64,000 bases of DNA from Maricaulis sp. (GCF_017642925.1 NZ_JAEPOL010000010.1:1-64000); one strand, 5' to 3'; counted from the stretch's first letter, positions 6,562-17,220 are shown. Notes: generated by a model from the letters alone, not told the origin. Numbers and translations are program-made.

Positions 6562-8475
6562 ATGACTCGCAGACCGACTGCGTGCCCGAAGACGTGCGCG
6601 CCTTTTTCCGCCTCCATCCTGCTCGCCGGAGCCGCTGCGGCAGCCCTGCTGGCGCCTGTCGCCCAGGCCCAGGCCGGCAGCGGCAACTGGTATTTCTTCG
6701 GTGACAGCAATATCGGCCAGGGCAATTTCTCCGCCATTGTCGGATCGCGTGGCGAAGATTTCTTCCCGAATTCCTCGAACAATGGCTTCGAGCGCGACTC
6801 CAACGGCCTTGTGTGGGCGGAGATGATGGGGCGCGATGTCGATATCGTCCTCGATCCGGACGCCGACTCCCCGAACATCAACTTCGCCATTTCCGGTGCA
6901 CACATGACCCGCGGCGGCGATCTGGTGCCCTTCGGTGTCGAGACTGGCGTGACGGTCCAGACCGAGGGTTTTGGCGCCCTGGTCGAGGCGGGCGCGCTGG
7001 AGGTCGGCCAGAACGATGTCGCCTTCATGATCGCCGGTGCCAATGACTTCCTGGACCGGCTGGACGCCAATGAGGCGGCCGATACGATCATCGCCGATGT
7101 CGCCGAGGCGGCCGCGGGTAATATCGAGCGCCTCGCCGATCACGGTATCCGCACGGTGATCATCTCGGAGATCCAGCCGCTGCAATACGCCCCGCTGGTC
7201 GCCGGCGATGCCGAGACGCAAGCAGAACTTGCCGCGCTGGTCGATGCGGCCAATACGGCGCTGTTCGATGCGATTGCCGCGGCCGACCTGCCGGATGGCA
7301 TGAATGTCGTGACGATGAAGTACTCCGACTTCATGGCGCATATCGACCGGAATGCGGCGGCACTCGGCTTCGACAGTATCGGCACGGCCTGTTTCGACGA
7401 GGCAGCCGGTACGCTCTGCGCGACAACTTTCGAGGACCAGAACCGCTACCTCTTCCTGGACGATCTGCACATGACCGAAGCCGGTCATCGCCTGGCGGCG
7501 CAATGGTGGATGGCGACCCTGGAAGGGGCCAATGGTGAAGCGGCCCGCGAAACCGGACGAATGCCGTCCGTGATCGCGCTGGGTCAGGACATGGTGGGCC
7601 GCAGTGCAGGTGGCAGCCGGTTCCGCACCGAGGCGGAAAACCGGGTGCTTTTTGCCGACTATATCCACGCCCAGCCGCGCCTGGACGGCGCCGCTGGCGA
7701 ACCGGACGCCCGGTTCGAACTGCGTGGCTTCGTGCTGGGCGGCGAAACCCGTATCGGTGAGCGCACCTATGCGGGTGCGGCTGCCAGTATCGCCGATACC
7801 GATGCCGACCTGTCGACGGGCGGCGCCTTCTCCTCCCGCGGCCGGTCGGCCCATGGCTGGGCCGGCTATCGCGCGGGCGCTTTCGACGTCTCGGCCAATG
7901 CCGTCTACGGCGTGTTCGACATCGACGACATCCAGCGCCAGACGGGCGTCGACCTCCTGACGGCACGCGCATCGACGCAGGGCCGATACTGGGATGTCAG
8001 CCTGGCAGCCTCGGTCCGGTTCGATCTCGGCGAGATGGGCCATGTCGACCTGCGCAATGCGATCAGCATCTCGGAAACCGCGATCGACGGTTATGCCGAG
8101 ACCGGTGCCGACGGCCTGGCGCTGGCCTATGAGGACCAGACCCTGCGCAGCGAACGCTACACGCTGGAAGCCGAGTATCGCGGTGAGGTGTGGGCCGTGT
8201 CGCCGGGTGTTTCGGTACGTCCTGTCGCCGGCCTGTCCTGGCGGCATGAATTCGGACCGGATAGTCACGCGCTGACCTCGCGCCTGATCGACAATACGGC
8301 ACTGCCCTCGACGATCCGTTCGGCCGGTGCGGCAGAGAACCGGTTCGACGGCACGACCGGTTTCGATGTCGAGTTCGGCGGCCGCTGGACGGCGGGTGTG
8401 CGCTACACCTACGACTGGTCCGACGATATCGGCGATGGCGACAGTGCGCGCATCTTTGCCCGCATGACCTTCTAG
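6562..8475 (+). CDS. Autotransporter GDSL/SGNH esterase
   Basis: 637 residues. A signal peptide ends near APVAQAQA (about 38). A GDSL-type passenger follows: FFGDSN puts the nucleophile Ser at about 49 (GDSN in place of GDSL), AGAND lies near 158, and DDLHMTEAGH near 299 supplies the catalytic Asp and His. The last 260 or so residues alternate like a type V autotransporter beta-barrel and end in phenylalanine (RIFARMTF). I infer a surface-displayed or secreted lipase/esterase of the EstA type. A good AGGAGA site precedes the ATG. The divergent HxlR gene and the operators at 6373-6415 suggest regulated expression. Confidence 0.85.
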   Translation: MTRRPTACPKTCAPFSASILLAGAAAAALLAPVAQAQAGSGNWYFFGDSNIGQGNFSAIVGSRGEDFFPNSSNNGFERDSNGLVWAEMMGRDVDIVLDPDADSPNINFAISGAHMTRGGDLVPFGVETGVTVQTEGFGALVEAGALEVGQNDVAFMIAGANDFLDRLDANEAADTIIADVAEAAAGNIERLADHGIRTVIISEIQPLQYAPLVAGDAETQAELAALVDAANTALFDAIAAADLPDGMNVVTMKYSDFMAHIDRNAAALGFDSIGTACFDEAAGTLCATTFEDQNRYLFLDDLHMTEAGHRLAAQWWMATLEGANGEAARETGRMPSVIALGQDMVGRSAGGSRFRTEAENRVLFADYIHAQPRLDGAAGEPDARFELRGFVLGGETRIGERTYAGAAASIADTDADLSTGGAFSSRGRSAHGWAGYRAGAFDVSANAVYGVFDIDDIQRQTGVDLLTARASTQGRYWDVSLAASVRFDLGEMGHVDLRNAISISETAIDGYAETGADGLALAYEDQTLRSERYTLEAEYRGEVWAVSPGVSVRPVAGLSWRHEFGPDSHALTSRLIDNTALPSTIRSAGAAENRFDGTTGFDVEFGGRWTAGVRYTYDWSDDIGDGDSARIFARMTF

Positions 8476-8499
8476 GCGCGCACGGGCTTCAAGGCCCGG

Positions 8500-8539
8500 C
8501 CCTTCTCGGCGGCGCCTAGAAACGTGCCGCCGAGAAGGG
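8500..8539. terminator. Strong hairpin between convergent genes
   Basis: A perfect 14-bp stem (CCCTTCTCGGCGGC at 8500-8513, its complement at 8526-8539) with a 12-base loop. It lies between the autotransporter and dadA-like genes and includes the last codons and stop of the latter. No U-tract follows on either side, so it may be a weak bidirectional terminator or an mRNA 3'-end stabiliser. Confidence 0.5.
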
Positions 8540-9784
8540 GGCTGTAGTGACCGGCGGCGTCTCTTCGCTCATCAGGGCGGCGAGGAGGTCGCCGGAGCCC
8601 ATGGCCTGGGTCCAGCCGAGATGGCCGTGCCCGGTGATCAGCCAGAGCCCTTTCGCGCGGGTTTCGCCGATGAAGGGGCGGCCATCGGCCGACATGGGCC
8701 GGAAACCGGTCCAGGCCTGCTGGTCGCCGGCGAGGAGCTGCGGGGCGAGGTCGGGATAAAGATCGCGGAGCATGCGGCGCAGATTCTCGATCCGCTCTTC
8801 GCGCAGCACCGGATCGAGCCCGGCGAACTCCGCCGTGCCGGCGATGCGCAGCCGGTCGCCCATGGGGGTGGCAATGGCGTGACGCGCCTCGTCCACCACC
8901 GGCAGGCCGGGGCGCTGGTTGAGGCCGGACATGTCCAGGGTGAGCGAATAGCCCTTCACCGGCCGCACCGGCAGATGCAGGCCGAGCGGCTGCAACAGGC
9001 GCCAGCTCGTGTGGCCGGTGGCGAGCACGATATCGTCGACCTCGATCTCCTCCTCGAGGGTGCGCACGCCGACAATGCGGCCGCCGCGGTCGACGAGGTC
9101 GACAATCTGCGTATTCCATTCAAAGCGCACACCGGCCCGTTCGGCCGCAGCGGCGAGCCCGCGCGTGAAGGCGCGCGCATCGCCCGACTCATCGTCCGGA
9201 TAGAAGATCGATCCGGCAATCCGGTCGGCGACGGAGGCCAGCAGGGGTTCTTTCTCGATCGTCGCGTCGCGGTCCAGCAGCTCCAGACGCAGTCCGGCAT
9301 CGCGCAGCATCTCCCCCATGCGACGCCGCTCTTCCATCGGCGCCGTCGTGCCGCAGACCTTCAGCGTGCCGCGGGTGAGATTGTCGAATTCCAGCGCCTC
9401 GCTGTCACGCACGGCCTGGGTAAGGGCGAGCGAGTGGCGCGACAGGGCGAAATTGGCGCGGCAGGACGCTTCATAGCGTTTGCGCGTGGAGTTCGCGAGA
9501 AAGCGCAGCCCCCAGGGTACAAGACCCGGCAGGGGTTTCAGGCGCAGCTTCATCGCGGAATGCGGGTCCGGCAGCGAGCGCAGCAATTGCCAGTGCACGC
9601 CCGGCGCATTCCAGGGTTCCGGCTCGGACGGGGTCAGCGCGCCGGCATTGGCGAACGAGGTTTCGCAGGCGGCCTGGTCGTGGATGTCCATGACCGTGAC
9701 CGAATGACCGCGCTGTCGCAGGGCCCAGGCGGCGGCGATCCCGGCGAGCCCGGCGCCGACGATGAGGATTTCCTTTGTAGTCAA
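8516..9784 (-). CDS. dadA: DadA-like FAD-dependent D-amino acid dehydrogenase
   Basis: 422 residues of the DAO fold. The N-terminal Rossmann motif VGAGLAGIAAAWALRQRG binds FAD. The C-terminal part has GFRPMSADGRPFIGE and GLWLITGHGHLGWTQA, typical of DadA. The family oxidises D-amino acids to 2-oxo acids, passing electrons to the membrane; the exact substrate is uncertain and another glycine-oxidase-like function is possible. The start is a TTG at 9784 with GGAGA about six bases upstream. Its 3' end forms one arm of the hairpin at 8500-8539. It is divergent from the ArsR-methyltransferase gene. Confidence 0.8.
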   Translation of the reverse strand: MTTKEILIVGAGLAGIAAAWALRQRGHSVTVMDIHDQAACETSFANAGALTPSEPEPWNAPGVHWQLLRSLPDPHSAMKLRLKPLPGLVPWGLRFLANSTRKRYEASCRANFALSRHSLALTQAVRDSEALEFDNLTRGTLKVCGTTAPMEERRRMGEMLRDAGLRLELLDRDATIEKEPLLASVADRIAGSIFYPDDESGDARAFTRGLAAAAERAGVRFEWNTQIVDLVDRGGRIVGVRTLEEEIEVDDIVLATGHTSWRLLQPLGLHLPVRPVKGYSLTLDMSGLNQRPGLPVVDEARHAIATPMGDRLRIAGTAEFAGLDPVLREERIENLRRMLRDLYPDLAPQLLAGDQQAWTGFRPMSADGRPFIGETRAKGLWLITGHGHLGWTQAMGSGDLLAALMSEETPPVTTAPFSAARF

Positions 9785-9881
9785 AGCGCTCTCCGGCGGG
9801 TCCGCCTACATGCGGCCATTTGAACTTCGTGGGGATGCAGATAAAAGCAAGGGGGCATTCGCACTTATCGACTCGGAATTC

Positions 9882-10820
9882 ATGGACGCACTGGTTGCAC
9901 AGCTCAAGGCTCTGGCGGAACCCACGCGCTTGCGCATCGTCGCACTGTTGTCGCGGGGGGAGCTGACCGTGTCCGAACTGGTCCAGATCCTGGGCCAGAG
10001 CCAGCCGCGCGTCTCGCGTCACCTTAAACTGCTGACCGATGCCGGCCTGGCCGAACGGCTGCCCGAAGGCGCCTATGTCTTCTATCGCCTGACCGATGCC
10101 GGCGGCGGCCGGCGCCTGGCCCAGATCGCCCATGATCTCCTGCCCGAGGAGGATCCGGTGATGACGCGCGACTTCTCCCGGCTCGAATCCATCAAGCAGG
10201 CGCGGGCCCAGGCGGCCCAGGCCTATTTCGAGAGCGTCGCCGACGACTGGGACCGCATCCGCTCCTTCCACCTGGCCGATCACGAGGTCGAGGCGGCGAT
10301 GCGCCGTCTGGCAGGCGAGGGCCCGTTCGGCCTGATGATCGATGTCGGTGTGGGCACAGGGCGTATCCTCGAGCTTTTCTCCGACCGGGTCGATCGCGGT
10401 ATCGGCGTGGATATCAACCACTCCATGCTCAATGTCGCGCGGCTCAATCTGGAAAAGGCCGGGCTGCGGCACTGTTCCGTGCGCCACGCCGATGTCGGGG
10501 CGCTGCCCTTCGAGAACGGTGTGGCCGATCTCGTGACCGTCCACCAGGTGCTTCACTACCTGGAAGACCCGGCCCTGGCGGTCGACGAATGCGCCCGTGT
10601 GCTGAAGCCGGGCGGCAATCTGCTGATTGTCGACTTCGCGCCGCACCAGCTGGAAACGCTGCGCGAGGATCACTATCACCGCCGGCTGGGCTTCTCCGAC
10701 GAGGAGATGGCGGGCTGGATCGAGCAGGCCGGGCTGGAGCTGGTCGAGAAGGCCGCGCTGCATCCGGAGGAGCCGTCCGGACAGCTGACCATGAAGATCT
10801 GGGTCGCACGCCAGGGCTGA
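9882..10820 (+). CDS. ArsR-type HTH fused to SAM-dependent methyltransferase
   Basis: 312 residues. Residues 1-90 are an ArsR winged helix (LKALAEPTRLRIVALLSRGE, SQPRVSRHLKLLTDAGL). Residues about 130-312 are a class I methyltransferase (IDVGVGTGRILELFSDR near 152, then DLVTVHQVLHYLEDP). No metal-binding cysteine motif is seen in the HTH part. Such fusions are common in alphaproteobacteria near methionine-cycle genes; here no met gene adjoins, so target and methyl acceptor are unknown. I chose the ATG at 9882 because it gives the usual MDALVAQLKALAEPTR start. An earlier start would overlap the divergent gene's promoter. Confidence 0.85.
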   Translation: MDALVAQLKALAEPTRLRIVALLSRGELTVSELVQILGQSQPRVSRHLKLLTDAGLAERLPEGAYVFYRLTDAGGGRRLAQIAHDLLPEEDPVMTRDFSRLESIKQARAQAAQAYFESVADDWDRIRSFHLADHEVEAAMRRLAGEGPFGLMIDVGVGTGRILELFSDRVDRGIGVDINHSMLNVARLNLEKAGLRHCSVRHADVGALPFENGVADLVTVHQVLHYLEDPALAVDECARVLKPGGNLLIVDFAPHQLETLREDHYHRRLGFSDEEMAGWIEQAGLELVEKAALHPEEPSGQLTMKIWVARQG

Positions 10821-10860
10821 GGCCGGATGCGCGTATAGCGCCCGCCCCCTGTGCAGATAT

Positions 10861-10879
10861 CCCGTTGTGCTATAACGGG
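10861..10879 (+). promoter_or_regulatory. Promoter-like inverted repeat before the RimK-like gene
   Basis: CCCGTT and AACGGG form a 6-7-6 inverted repeat. It contains TGCTATAAC, an extended -10-like element, about 30 bases before the ATG at 10908. A promoter with an overlapping operator is plausible. No good -35 box is evident. Confidence 0.4.
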
Positions 10880-10907
10880 TTCACCAAACGAGACGGGAGA
10901 CGTTCGA

Positions 10908-12323
10908 ATGGCGGATGCTTTCATGCTGGGTTGGGAAGAGTGGGCTGCCTTCCCCAAGCTCAACATTCCGGCCGTCAAGGCGAAGGTGGATACGGGCGCG
11001 CGGACCTCTGCGCTGCATGCGGTGTCGGTCGAGCCCTTCGGTCCGCTGGAAAGTCCGCAGGTCCGTTTCGTGCTGCACCCGATTCCCGACAAGCCGGAGA
11101 TCGAGGTGGTGTGTTCCGCACCCGCCGTCGACCGCCGCGAAGTGATTTCCTCGAATGGCGAACGTGAACTGCGCTGGGTGATCGAGACGCCGGTACGCAT
11201 GGGCGACCGGGAATGGCCGGTCGAGCTGACGCTGACCAATCGCGAGACGATGATGTATCGCATGCTGCTGGGGCGTCAGGCGATCCGCGAGGACATGATG
11301 GTCAATCCCACCCTGTCTTATTGCCAGGGCGAGCTGAGCTACGATCTCTACAAGGATTTCCCGAAACGCCGGCCGGTGAAGCGTCCGCTGCGCATCGCCA
11401 TCCTGACACGCGAGCCCAACAATTATTCCTCGCAGCGCCTGAAGGATTCCGCGGAGACGCGCGGCCATGTCGTCGAGATGATCAATACGGCGCGCTGCAC
11501 CCTGGCCATCGATGCCTCCGATCCGGACGTCTATTACGACGGCAAACCGCTGCCGCATTATGATGCCGTGATCCCGCGCATCGGTGCGTCCATGACCTCC
11601 TACGGCATGGCGGTGCTGCGCCAGTTCTCGATGATGGGCGCCTATTGCCTGAACGTCCCCGAAGCGATCGGTGCTTCGCGCGACAAGCTCTATGCCCACC
11701 AGGTGCTGGCACGGGCCGGGATCCAGATGCCGGTGACGGCCTTTGCCCACTCGCCGAAGGACACGGCCAATCTGATCTCCCACGTGCGCGGTGCGCCGCT
11801 GGTCGTGAAACTGCTGCAATCCACCCAGGGGCGCGGTGTCGTGCTGGCGGAGACGCGCAAGGCGGCCGAGTCGGTGATCGACGCTTTCCGCGGCCTCGAC
11901 GCCAACTTTATCGTCCAGGAATTCGTCAAGGAGGCCGATGGCGCCGACATCCGCTGCTTTGTCGTGGGCGGCAAGGTGGTGGCCTCGATGATGCGCCAGG
12001 CCGAGAGCGGCGAGTTCCGCTCCAACCTGCACCGTGGCGGCTCTGCCAAACGGGTCCGGATCACCAAGGAAGAGCGCTCGTCCGCGGTCCAGGCCGCCAA
12101 GGCGCTGGGCCTGTCTGTCGCCGGCGTCGACATGCTGCGCTCGTCGACCGGGCCGAAGATTCTCGAGGTGAATTCCTCGCCGGGTCTGGAAGGTGTGGAA
12201 CGCACTTCGGGCAAGGATGTCGCTGGCATGATCGTCGAATACATCGAGGGGCATGTGCGCCAGGTCCCGCCGCGCCGGGTCGGCAAACGCCGCACGCGTT
12301 CAGCCGAGGAAGTGGCGGAATAG
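10908..12323 (+). CDS. Retropepsin-like (RimB/Zn_protease) domain fused to RimK ATP-grasp ligase
   Basis: 471 residues. The N-terminal part (about 1-150) is the PF05618-type domain, recognised by [19 protein letters not shown] with its DTG retropepsin-like active-site triplet. The C-terminal part (about 160-450) is a RimK-type ATP-grasp ligase ([31 protein letters not shown]). RimK enzymes add glutamate-like residues to a C-terminus, classically ribosomal protein S6; the paired domain may trim or process the same tail. The substrate is not shown by context. The ATG at 10908 has a GGGAGA site. The gene is convergent with the oxoprolinase gene. Confidence 0.82.
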   Translation: MADAFMLGWEEWAAFPKLNIPAVKAKVDTGARTSALHAVSVEPFGPLESPQVRFVLHPIPDKPEIEVVCSAPAVDRREVISSNGERELRWVIETPVRMGDREWPVELTLTNRETMMYRMLLGRQAIREDMMVNPTLSYCQGELSYDLYKDFPKRRPVKRPLRIAILTREPNNYSSQRLKDSAETRGHVVEMINTARCTLAIDASDPDVYYDGKPLPHYDAVIPRIGASMTSYGMAVLRQFSMMGAYCLNVPEAIGASRDKLYAHQVLARAGIQMPVTAFAHSPKDTANLISHVRGAPLVVKLLQSTQGRGVVLAETRKAAESVIDAFRGLDANFIVQEFVKEADGADIRCFVVGGKVVASMMRQAESGEFRSNLHRGGSAKRVRITKEERSSAVQAAKALGLSVAGVDMLRSSTGPKILEVNSSPGLEGVERTSGKDVAGMIVEYIEGHVRQVPPRRVGKRRTRSAEEVAE

Positions 12324-12352
12324 CGGCTGCCTGACGTGCTGCGCAGGATCAG

Positions 12353-15300
12353 CTAGGCGCCATACCCGCCGCCGCCCGGGGTCTCGATCTCGACGGCGTC
12401 GCCGGCTTCCACATCGATGCGGAACAGGCCGGGCAGGTCTTCCACTGCACCGCCTGCGCGGATCACCCTTTGATGTCCCGGATAGGCGTCGCCGCCGCCG
12501 GCCAGGCCGAACGGGTTTTCCGACCGGCGCGAGGACAGGAGGGCGACCTCCATGGGTTCCAGGAAGGTGAGCCGGCGCTGGCTGCCATCGCCGCCGCGCC
12601 AGCGTCCGGTGCCGCCGGAACCGTGGCGGATGCGGTGATGATCGACGCGGACCGGGTAGCGCCGCTCCAGCACTTCCGGGTCGGTCATGCGTGAATTGGT
12701 CATGTGCGTGTGGATCGCGCTCTCGCCGGCAAAGCCGTCGCCCTCGGCGTCCACGCCCGCACCGGCACCGCCGCAGATCGTTTCGTAATACTGGTGGCGG
12801 TCATTGCCGAAGGTGAGATTGTTCATCGTGCCCTGGGCCGCCGCCATGCGGCCCGTCGCGCCGAACAGGGCATCGACGACCAGCTGGCTGGTCTCCACAT
12901 TGCCCGCCACCACGGCTGCAGGCGGCCGCGGATTGAGCAGGCAGCCATCCGGAATGATCAGTTCGATCGGTTTCAGACAGCCCTCATTCAGCGGAATGGA
13001 GTCGCCCACCAGGCAGCGGAAAACGTAGAGCACGGCCGCGCGGGCGACCGAGGACGGGGCGTTGAAATTGCTGTGGCGCTGGGGCGAGGTGCCGGTGAAA
13101 TCGACGGTCGCCGAACGGTTCTCGCGGTCGACGGAGATCGCGACACGGATCTGCGCGCCATCGTCCAGACGCACCGTGTGCACGCCGTCATCCAGAGCAT
13201 CGATCACCCGGCGCACGGCGCGTTCGGCATTGTCCTGCACATGGCCCATATAGGCTTTCACCACGTCGAGCCCGTTATCGGCGACCAGGCGGTGGAGTTC
13301 GTCGGCCCCCTTTGCGCAGGCGGCGAGCTGGGCCTTCATGTCGGCGATATTCTGGTCGGGCCGGCGCGCCGGGTGCAGGCCCGAGGCGAGCACCTCGCGC
13401 ACGGTGGCTTCCAGGAAGCGGCCCTTCTCCATCACCTTCACATTGCGGAATTGCACACCTTCCTCGTCGATGGTCTGCGAGAAGGGCGGCATGGAGCCCG
13501 GGGCGATGCCGCCGACATCGGCGTGGTGCCCTCTCGATGCGACATAGAAGAGACGTTCCTGCGACACAGGGTCATGCACAGGTGTGACAAGTGTGATGTC
13601 CGGAAGATGCGTTCCGCCATCATAGGGCGCATTTACGGCGACCGCATCGCCGGGACCGAGATCGGGATGCGCTTCGGCGGCGGCCCGGACCGAAGCCGAC
13701 ATGGATCCCAGATGCACCGGCATGTGCGGCGCGTTGGCGACCAGCCCGCCCTCGGCGTCGAAAACGGCGCAGGAGAAGTCGAGGCGTTCCTTGATATTCA
13801 CCGAATGCGCGGTGCGCTCGAGGGCGACGCCCATCTGTTCGGCGACGGACATGAAGCGCTTGTTGAACAATTCCAGACGGATCGGGTCGAGCCCGGTGCC
13901 GCCGCGATGATCGTCTGCGGCTTCGGCGCGGGACAGCGACAGCGTGCCGTCCTCAAGGCGCGTGGCGGTCCAGCCGCGGTCGACCACAATGGTGGAATTG
14001 GGATCCATGATCAGTGCCGGACCGGTCTCGCTCATGCCGGCTGCGAACTGGTCGATGGCGTAGACGGGGACCTCGTTCCACTCGCCGGCATCGAACATGC
14101 GGGCACGCGCCTTCGGGCGCGGCGTGCCGGCTTCCGGTGCGGGCATGTCGATTGACCAGTCGGACGATCCGGGCGGCGAGCATTCGGCTTCACGCGTGAC
14201 CGATTCAACGATCAGCTCTCCTTCCGGGATGAAGCCGAAGAGGCGTTTGTGAGCTTCGCGGAAGGCCGCTTCCATCATGTCGCGCGATCCGGCGGGCACA
14301 GGGATGGACGTGTCCGAACCGGAAACCTTGAGCCGCCACTCGCCGTGCGAGCGGATGGCGCCGGCGGGCAGGTCCTGGGCGGCGAGGGCGCTGCGGGCCT
14401 CCTCGTCCAGCCGGTCAGCAATACGGCCGGCCTCGTCGAACGCGCTTTCCAGCGGCGCCTCGACCGCAGCCATGCGGGTTTCGCGGATATCGGCCAGGCC
14501 AATGCCCAGGGCGGACAGCAGGCCGCCATAGGGGTGGATCAGCACCGTCGTCATGCCCAGCGCGTCGGCGACGCGGCAGGCATGTTGGGCGCCGGCCCCG
14601 CCGAAGGCGGCGAGCGCATAGCCGGACGGGTTCACGCCCTGGCCGATGGAGATCTGCTTGATCGCCTGGGCCATGCTTTCCACGGCCACGGCGAGAAAGC
14701 CCTCCGCGGCCTCTTCGGCGCTGGCCAGACCCATCTCGTCCGCCAGGGCGGAGAGGGCGGTGCGGCTGGCCTCGACATCGAGCGGCGCGTCGGAGGTTTC
14801 GCCGAAGACTTTTGGAAACCAGTCCGGCTGGATGCGGCCCAGCACGATGTTGGCGTCGGTCACCGCCGCCGGTCCGCCGCGGCCATAGCCAGCCGGGCCG
14901 GGCATGGCACCGGCACTGTCCGGGCCGACGCGGGCACGTTCGCCGTCGAAAGTGAGGATGGAACCGCCGCCGGCGGCGACCGTATGCACCGCCATCATCG
15001 GCGCGCGCAGGCGGAGGCCGGCCACCAGGGTTTCCTGCACCCGGTCATACTGGTCGCCATCATAGCGCGACACATCGGTGGAAGTGCCGCCCATGTCGAA
15101 CCCGATCACCTTGGGCTGGCCGGCGCGCTTGGCGGTCTTGGCCATGCCGACCACGCCGCCGGCCGGACCGGACAGCACGGCGTCGCGGGCATGGAAGGCT
15201 CCGGCCGGGGCAAGCCCGCCGGAGGACTGCATGAAGAAGAGCGGCGTGCCCTCCAGCCCCGTGTCGACCCGGTTCACATAATTTCGCAGCACCGGGGTGA

Positions 15301-15928
15301 GATAGGCATCCAGCACGGTGGTCGAGGCACGCGGTACGATCTTGACCAGCGGCGAGGCGACCGAGGAACGCACGATCGTCGTGAAGCCCGCGTCGCTGGC
15401 CAGGACTTCCAGGCGCGCTTCGTGCGTGTCGTTGGCATAGGCGTGCATGAGCGCTATCGCGACGGTCTCGATACCGTCAGCGCGGGCGGCGTCGAGCGCG
15501 CGGCGGGCGGCGTCCTCGTCCAGCTCCTGCACGATTTCACCTTCGGCATCGAGGCGTTCCGCGATTTCCACCACCCGGTCATAGAGCGGGTCGGGACGGC
15601 TCAGATCGAGGGCGAAGATGTCGGGGCGCGTCTGGTCGCCGATCACCAAGAGATCGGCAAAGCCCTGCGTCACCAGGAAGAGCGTGCGCGCACCCTTGCG
15701 TTCCAGCAGCGCATTCGTGGCGACAGTCGTGCCCATCTTCACCGCAGCGACCGGCTCGCCGCCCGACAGACGCCGCACGCCCTCGGTGGCGGCATCGGGA
15801 TAGTCCGGGCTTTCCGACAGGAGTTTGAGCGCTTGCAGCCGGCCGTCCGGTGCGCGGCCGATCACATCGGTGAAGGTGCCGCCCCGGTCGATCCAGAATT
15901 CCCATTCGCTGCGCGCGCTGCCGGTCAT
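12353..15928 (-). CDS. 5-oxoprolinase / hydantoinase, HyuA-HyuB fusion
   Basis: 1191 residues, the size of single-chain ATP-dependent 5-oxoprolinases. The HyuA half (about 1-680) begins with [19 protein letters not shown] and contains [13 protein letters not shown], an actin-like ATP-binding motif. The HyuB half (about 690-1190) starts near [21 protein letters not shown] and includes [10 protein letters not shown]. The enzyme opens 5-oxoproline to glutamate at the cost of ATP in glutathione or pyroglutamate salvage. The gene stands alone. Substrate choice between 5-oxoproline and a hydantoin cannot be settled from sequence, though the fused form favours 5-oxoproline. Confidence 0.88.
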   Translation of the reverse strand: MTGSARSEWEFWIDRGGTFTDVIGRAPDGRLQALKLLSESPDYPDAATEGVRRLSGGEPVAAVKMGTTVATNALLERKGARTLFLVTQGFADLLVIGDQTRPDIFALDLSRPDPLYDRVVEIAERLDAEGEIVQELDEDAARRALDAARADGIETVAIALMHAYANDTHEARLEVLASDAGFTTIVRSSVASPLVKIVPRASTTVLDAYLTPVLRNYVNRVDTGLEGTPLFFMQSSGGLAPAGAFHARDAVLSGPAGGVVGMAKTAKRAGQPKVIGFDMGGTSTDVSRYDGDQYDRVQETLVAGLRLRAPMMAVHTVAAGGGSILTFDGERARVGPDSAGAMPGPAGYGRGGPAAVTDANIVLGRIQPDWFPKVFGETSDAPLDVEASRTALSALADEMGLASAEEAAEGFLAVAVESMAQAIKQISIGQGVNPSGYALAAFGGAGAQHACRVADALGMTTVLIHPYGGLLSALGIGLADIRETRMAAVEAPLESAFDEAGRIADRLDEEARSALAAQDLPAGAIRSHGEWRLKVSGSDTSIPVPAGSRDMMEAAFREAHKRLFGFIPEGELIVESVTREAECSPPGSSDWSIDMPAPEAGTPRPKARARMFDAGEWNEVPVYAIDQFAAGMSETGPALIMDPNSTIVVDRGWTATRLEDGTLSLSRAEAADDHRGGTGLDPIRLELFNKRFMSVAEQMGVALERTAHSVNIKERLDFSCAVFDAEGGLVANAPHMPVHLGSMSASVRAAAEAHPDLGPGDAVAVNAPYDGGTHLPDITLVTPVHDPVSQERLFYVASRGHHADVGGIAPGSMPPFSQTIDEEGVQFRNVKVMEKGRFLEATVREVLASGLHPARRPDQNIADMKAQLAACAKGADELHRLVADNGLDVVKAYMGHVQDNAERAVRRVIDALDDGVHTVRLDDGAQIRVAISVDRENRSATVDFTGTSPQRHSNFNAPSSVARAAVLYVFRCLVGDSIPLNEGCLKPIELIIPDGCLLNPRPPAAVVAGNVETSQLVVDALFGATGRMAAAQGTMNNLTFGNDRHQYYETICGGAGAGVDAEGDGFAGESAIHTHMTNSRMTDPEVLERRYPVRVDHHRIRHGSGGTGRWRGGDGSQRRLTFLEPMEVALLSSRRSENPFGLAGGGDAYPGHQRVIRAGGAVEDLPGLFRIDVEAGDAVEIETPGGGGYGA

Positions 15929-16081
15929 CGATTTTCATCCGTTCCTGCTGGGCGGGGGAGGTTAAGCATGGCGTGCAGCCACGCAACCGGATTAAGCTGG
16001 GGCGGAACTGTCATTCTTCAACCCCAGGGGCTCGCGCAGCGCGCGGGCAGTGCCTACATGGGCACACCGGAGGGCGCGCGC

Positions 16082-16783
16082 ATGAGTTTCTGGAGCAGGC
16101 TGGCTGACCGGCTGAGGGGCCGGGAATGCTTCCTGGAGTGCGATGGCTGCGACGAGCGTGCGCGGCTGCACCAGGTCGAGGATGCCGATTTCGCCATGGC
16201 CCTGATCGGGCTGGGCGCCAAGATGGCCAAGGCTGACGGGGCTGTGACGCGCAGCGAGGTCCGGGCCTTTTACGAGGTCTTCCGGCCACCGCCGGAGGGC
16301 CGCGACGCGCTGGACCGCGCCTTTCAGCTGGCAACCCAGACGACGCTGGGCTTTGACGGCTATGCCCGCCGCCTGGCCAAGCGTTTCAACTGCTACCCCG
16401 CGCTTCTGGAAGATGTGCTCGACGGCCTGTTCCACATCGCCAAGGCCGATGGCGCCGTCACGCCGGACGAGATGCACTATCTGGAACGCGTGGCCGATAT
16501 TTTCGGCTTTTCGGAAACCGAGTTCCGCCGCATTCGCTCGGCCCATATCGATGCCGGGGATCACGACCCGTATGTGATCCTGGGAATCGAGGCGGACATC
16601 TCCGATCTCGACCTGCGCCGGGCCTATCGCCGGATCGCCTCGCAGAATCACCCCGACCGCCTGATCGCCCGCGGCGCACCGCCGGAAATCCAGCGTATGG
16701 CCGACGAGAAAATGGCTGCGATCAACAGTGCTTACGGCCAGATTCTCCAGGAGCGCGGTCTCGTCGCATCCGCCGCCAATTGA
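16082..16783 (+). CDS. TerB-like / J-domain co-chaperone (DjlA-like)
   Basis: 233 residues. Residues about 30-150 form a TerB-like helical domain (ALIGLGAKMAKADGAVTRSE and LFHIAKADGAVTPDEMHYLE, two internal repeats). Residues about 165-228 form a J domain with the HPD triplet in SQNHPDRL near 190. This order matches DjlA, which stimulates DnaK at the membrane, but the usual N-terminal transmembrane helix is not evident. I chose the ATG at 16082 for its CGGAGG ribosome binding site. The reading frame stays open far upstream, but that part lies opposite the oxoprolinase gene and has no protein character. Confidence 0.85.
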   Translation: MSFWSRLADRLRGRECFLECDGCDERARLHQVEDADFAMALIGLGAKMAKADGAVTRSEVRAFYEVFRPPPEGRDALDRAFQLATQTTLGFDGYARRLAKRFNCYPALLEDVLDGLFHIAKADGAVTPDEMHYLERVADIFGFSETEFRRIRSAHIDAGDHDPYVILGIEADISDLDLRRAYRRIASQNHPDRLIARGAPPEIQRMADEKMAAINSAYGQILQERGLVASAAN

Positions 16784-16848
16784 CTGTTGCCCCAAGAATG
16801 CCAACATGGAGCTTACAGTAGGGGGCGAACTGGACTGGATAGGACGAC

Positions 16849-17133
16849 ATGACTGACGCCCGTCAAGCCAATACCGACTTCTTCGCTTCCAAGGCGGGGC
16901 GCATCGTGCGCGATGTGCTGGCCGCCCTGATCGCGCTCGCCTTCCTGGGCCTGGTGATCTTCCTGGCCGCCATGCTGACGGCCGCCTTCCTGGTCCTGGC
17001 CGGCATTGCCCTGCTTGCCGGCGGCGCCTACTGGCTGTGGCGCAAACTGCGCGGCTCGCCCCGGGGGGCGGAAGACGATGTGCTCGTCGCCACGCGCGGT
17101 CCCGATGGCTGGACCGTCGATCTGGGCCGGTAA
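16849..17133 (+). CDS. Small membrane protein of unknown function
   Basis: 94 residues. A charged N-terminus leads into a long hydrophobic stretch (about 22-65), enough for two transmembrane helices with a tight turn. A basic segment (WLWRKLRGSPRG) and a short polar tail follow, so both ends probably face the cytoplasm. I do not recognise a family. It sits 65 bases after the J-domain gene in the same direction and could be co-transcribed with it. Confidence 0.6.
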   Translation: MTDARQANTDFFASKAGRIVRDVLAALIALAFLGLVIFLAAMLTAAFLVLAGIALLAGGAYWLWRKLRGSPRGAEDDVLVATRGPDGWTVDLGR

Positions 17134-17220
17134 GCACCGCCGCTCCCGCAATCGTGACTGTCCGCCGCCCGGGCCCTTGCTAGTCTGGACGTCATTCCCG
17201 TCTCGTGAGGTCGTGCCGCC

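Noticed and set aside
6400-8268. Long open frame opposite the autotransporter esterase
   Set aside because: Low-complexity Arg/Asp/His-rich translation, no ribosome binding site, and the plus-strand gene has clear catalytic motifs and a signal peptide.
14249-16081. Upstream extension of the J-domain gene frame through the oxoprolinase region
   Set aside because: This part is antisense to the oxoprolinase gene. The real J-domain gene starts at 16082 with CGGAGG.
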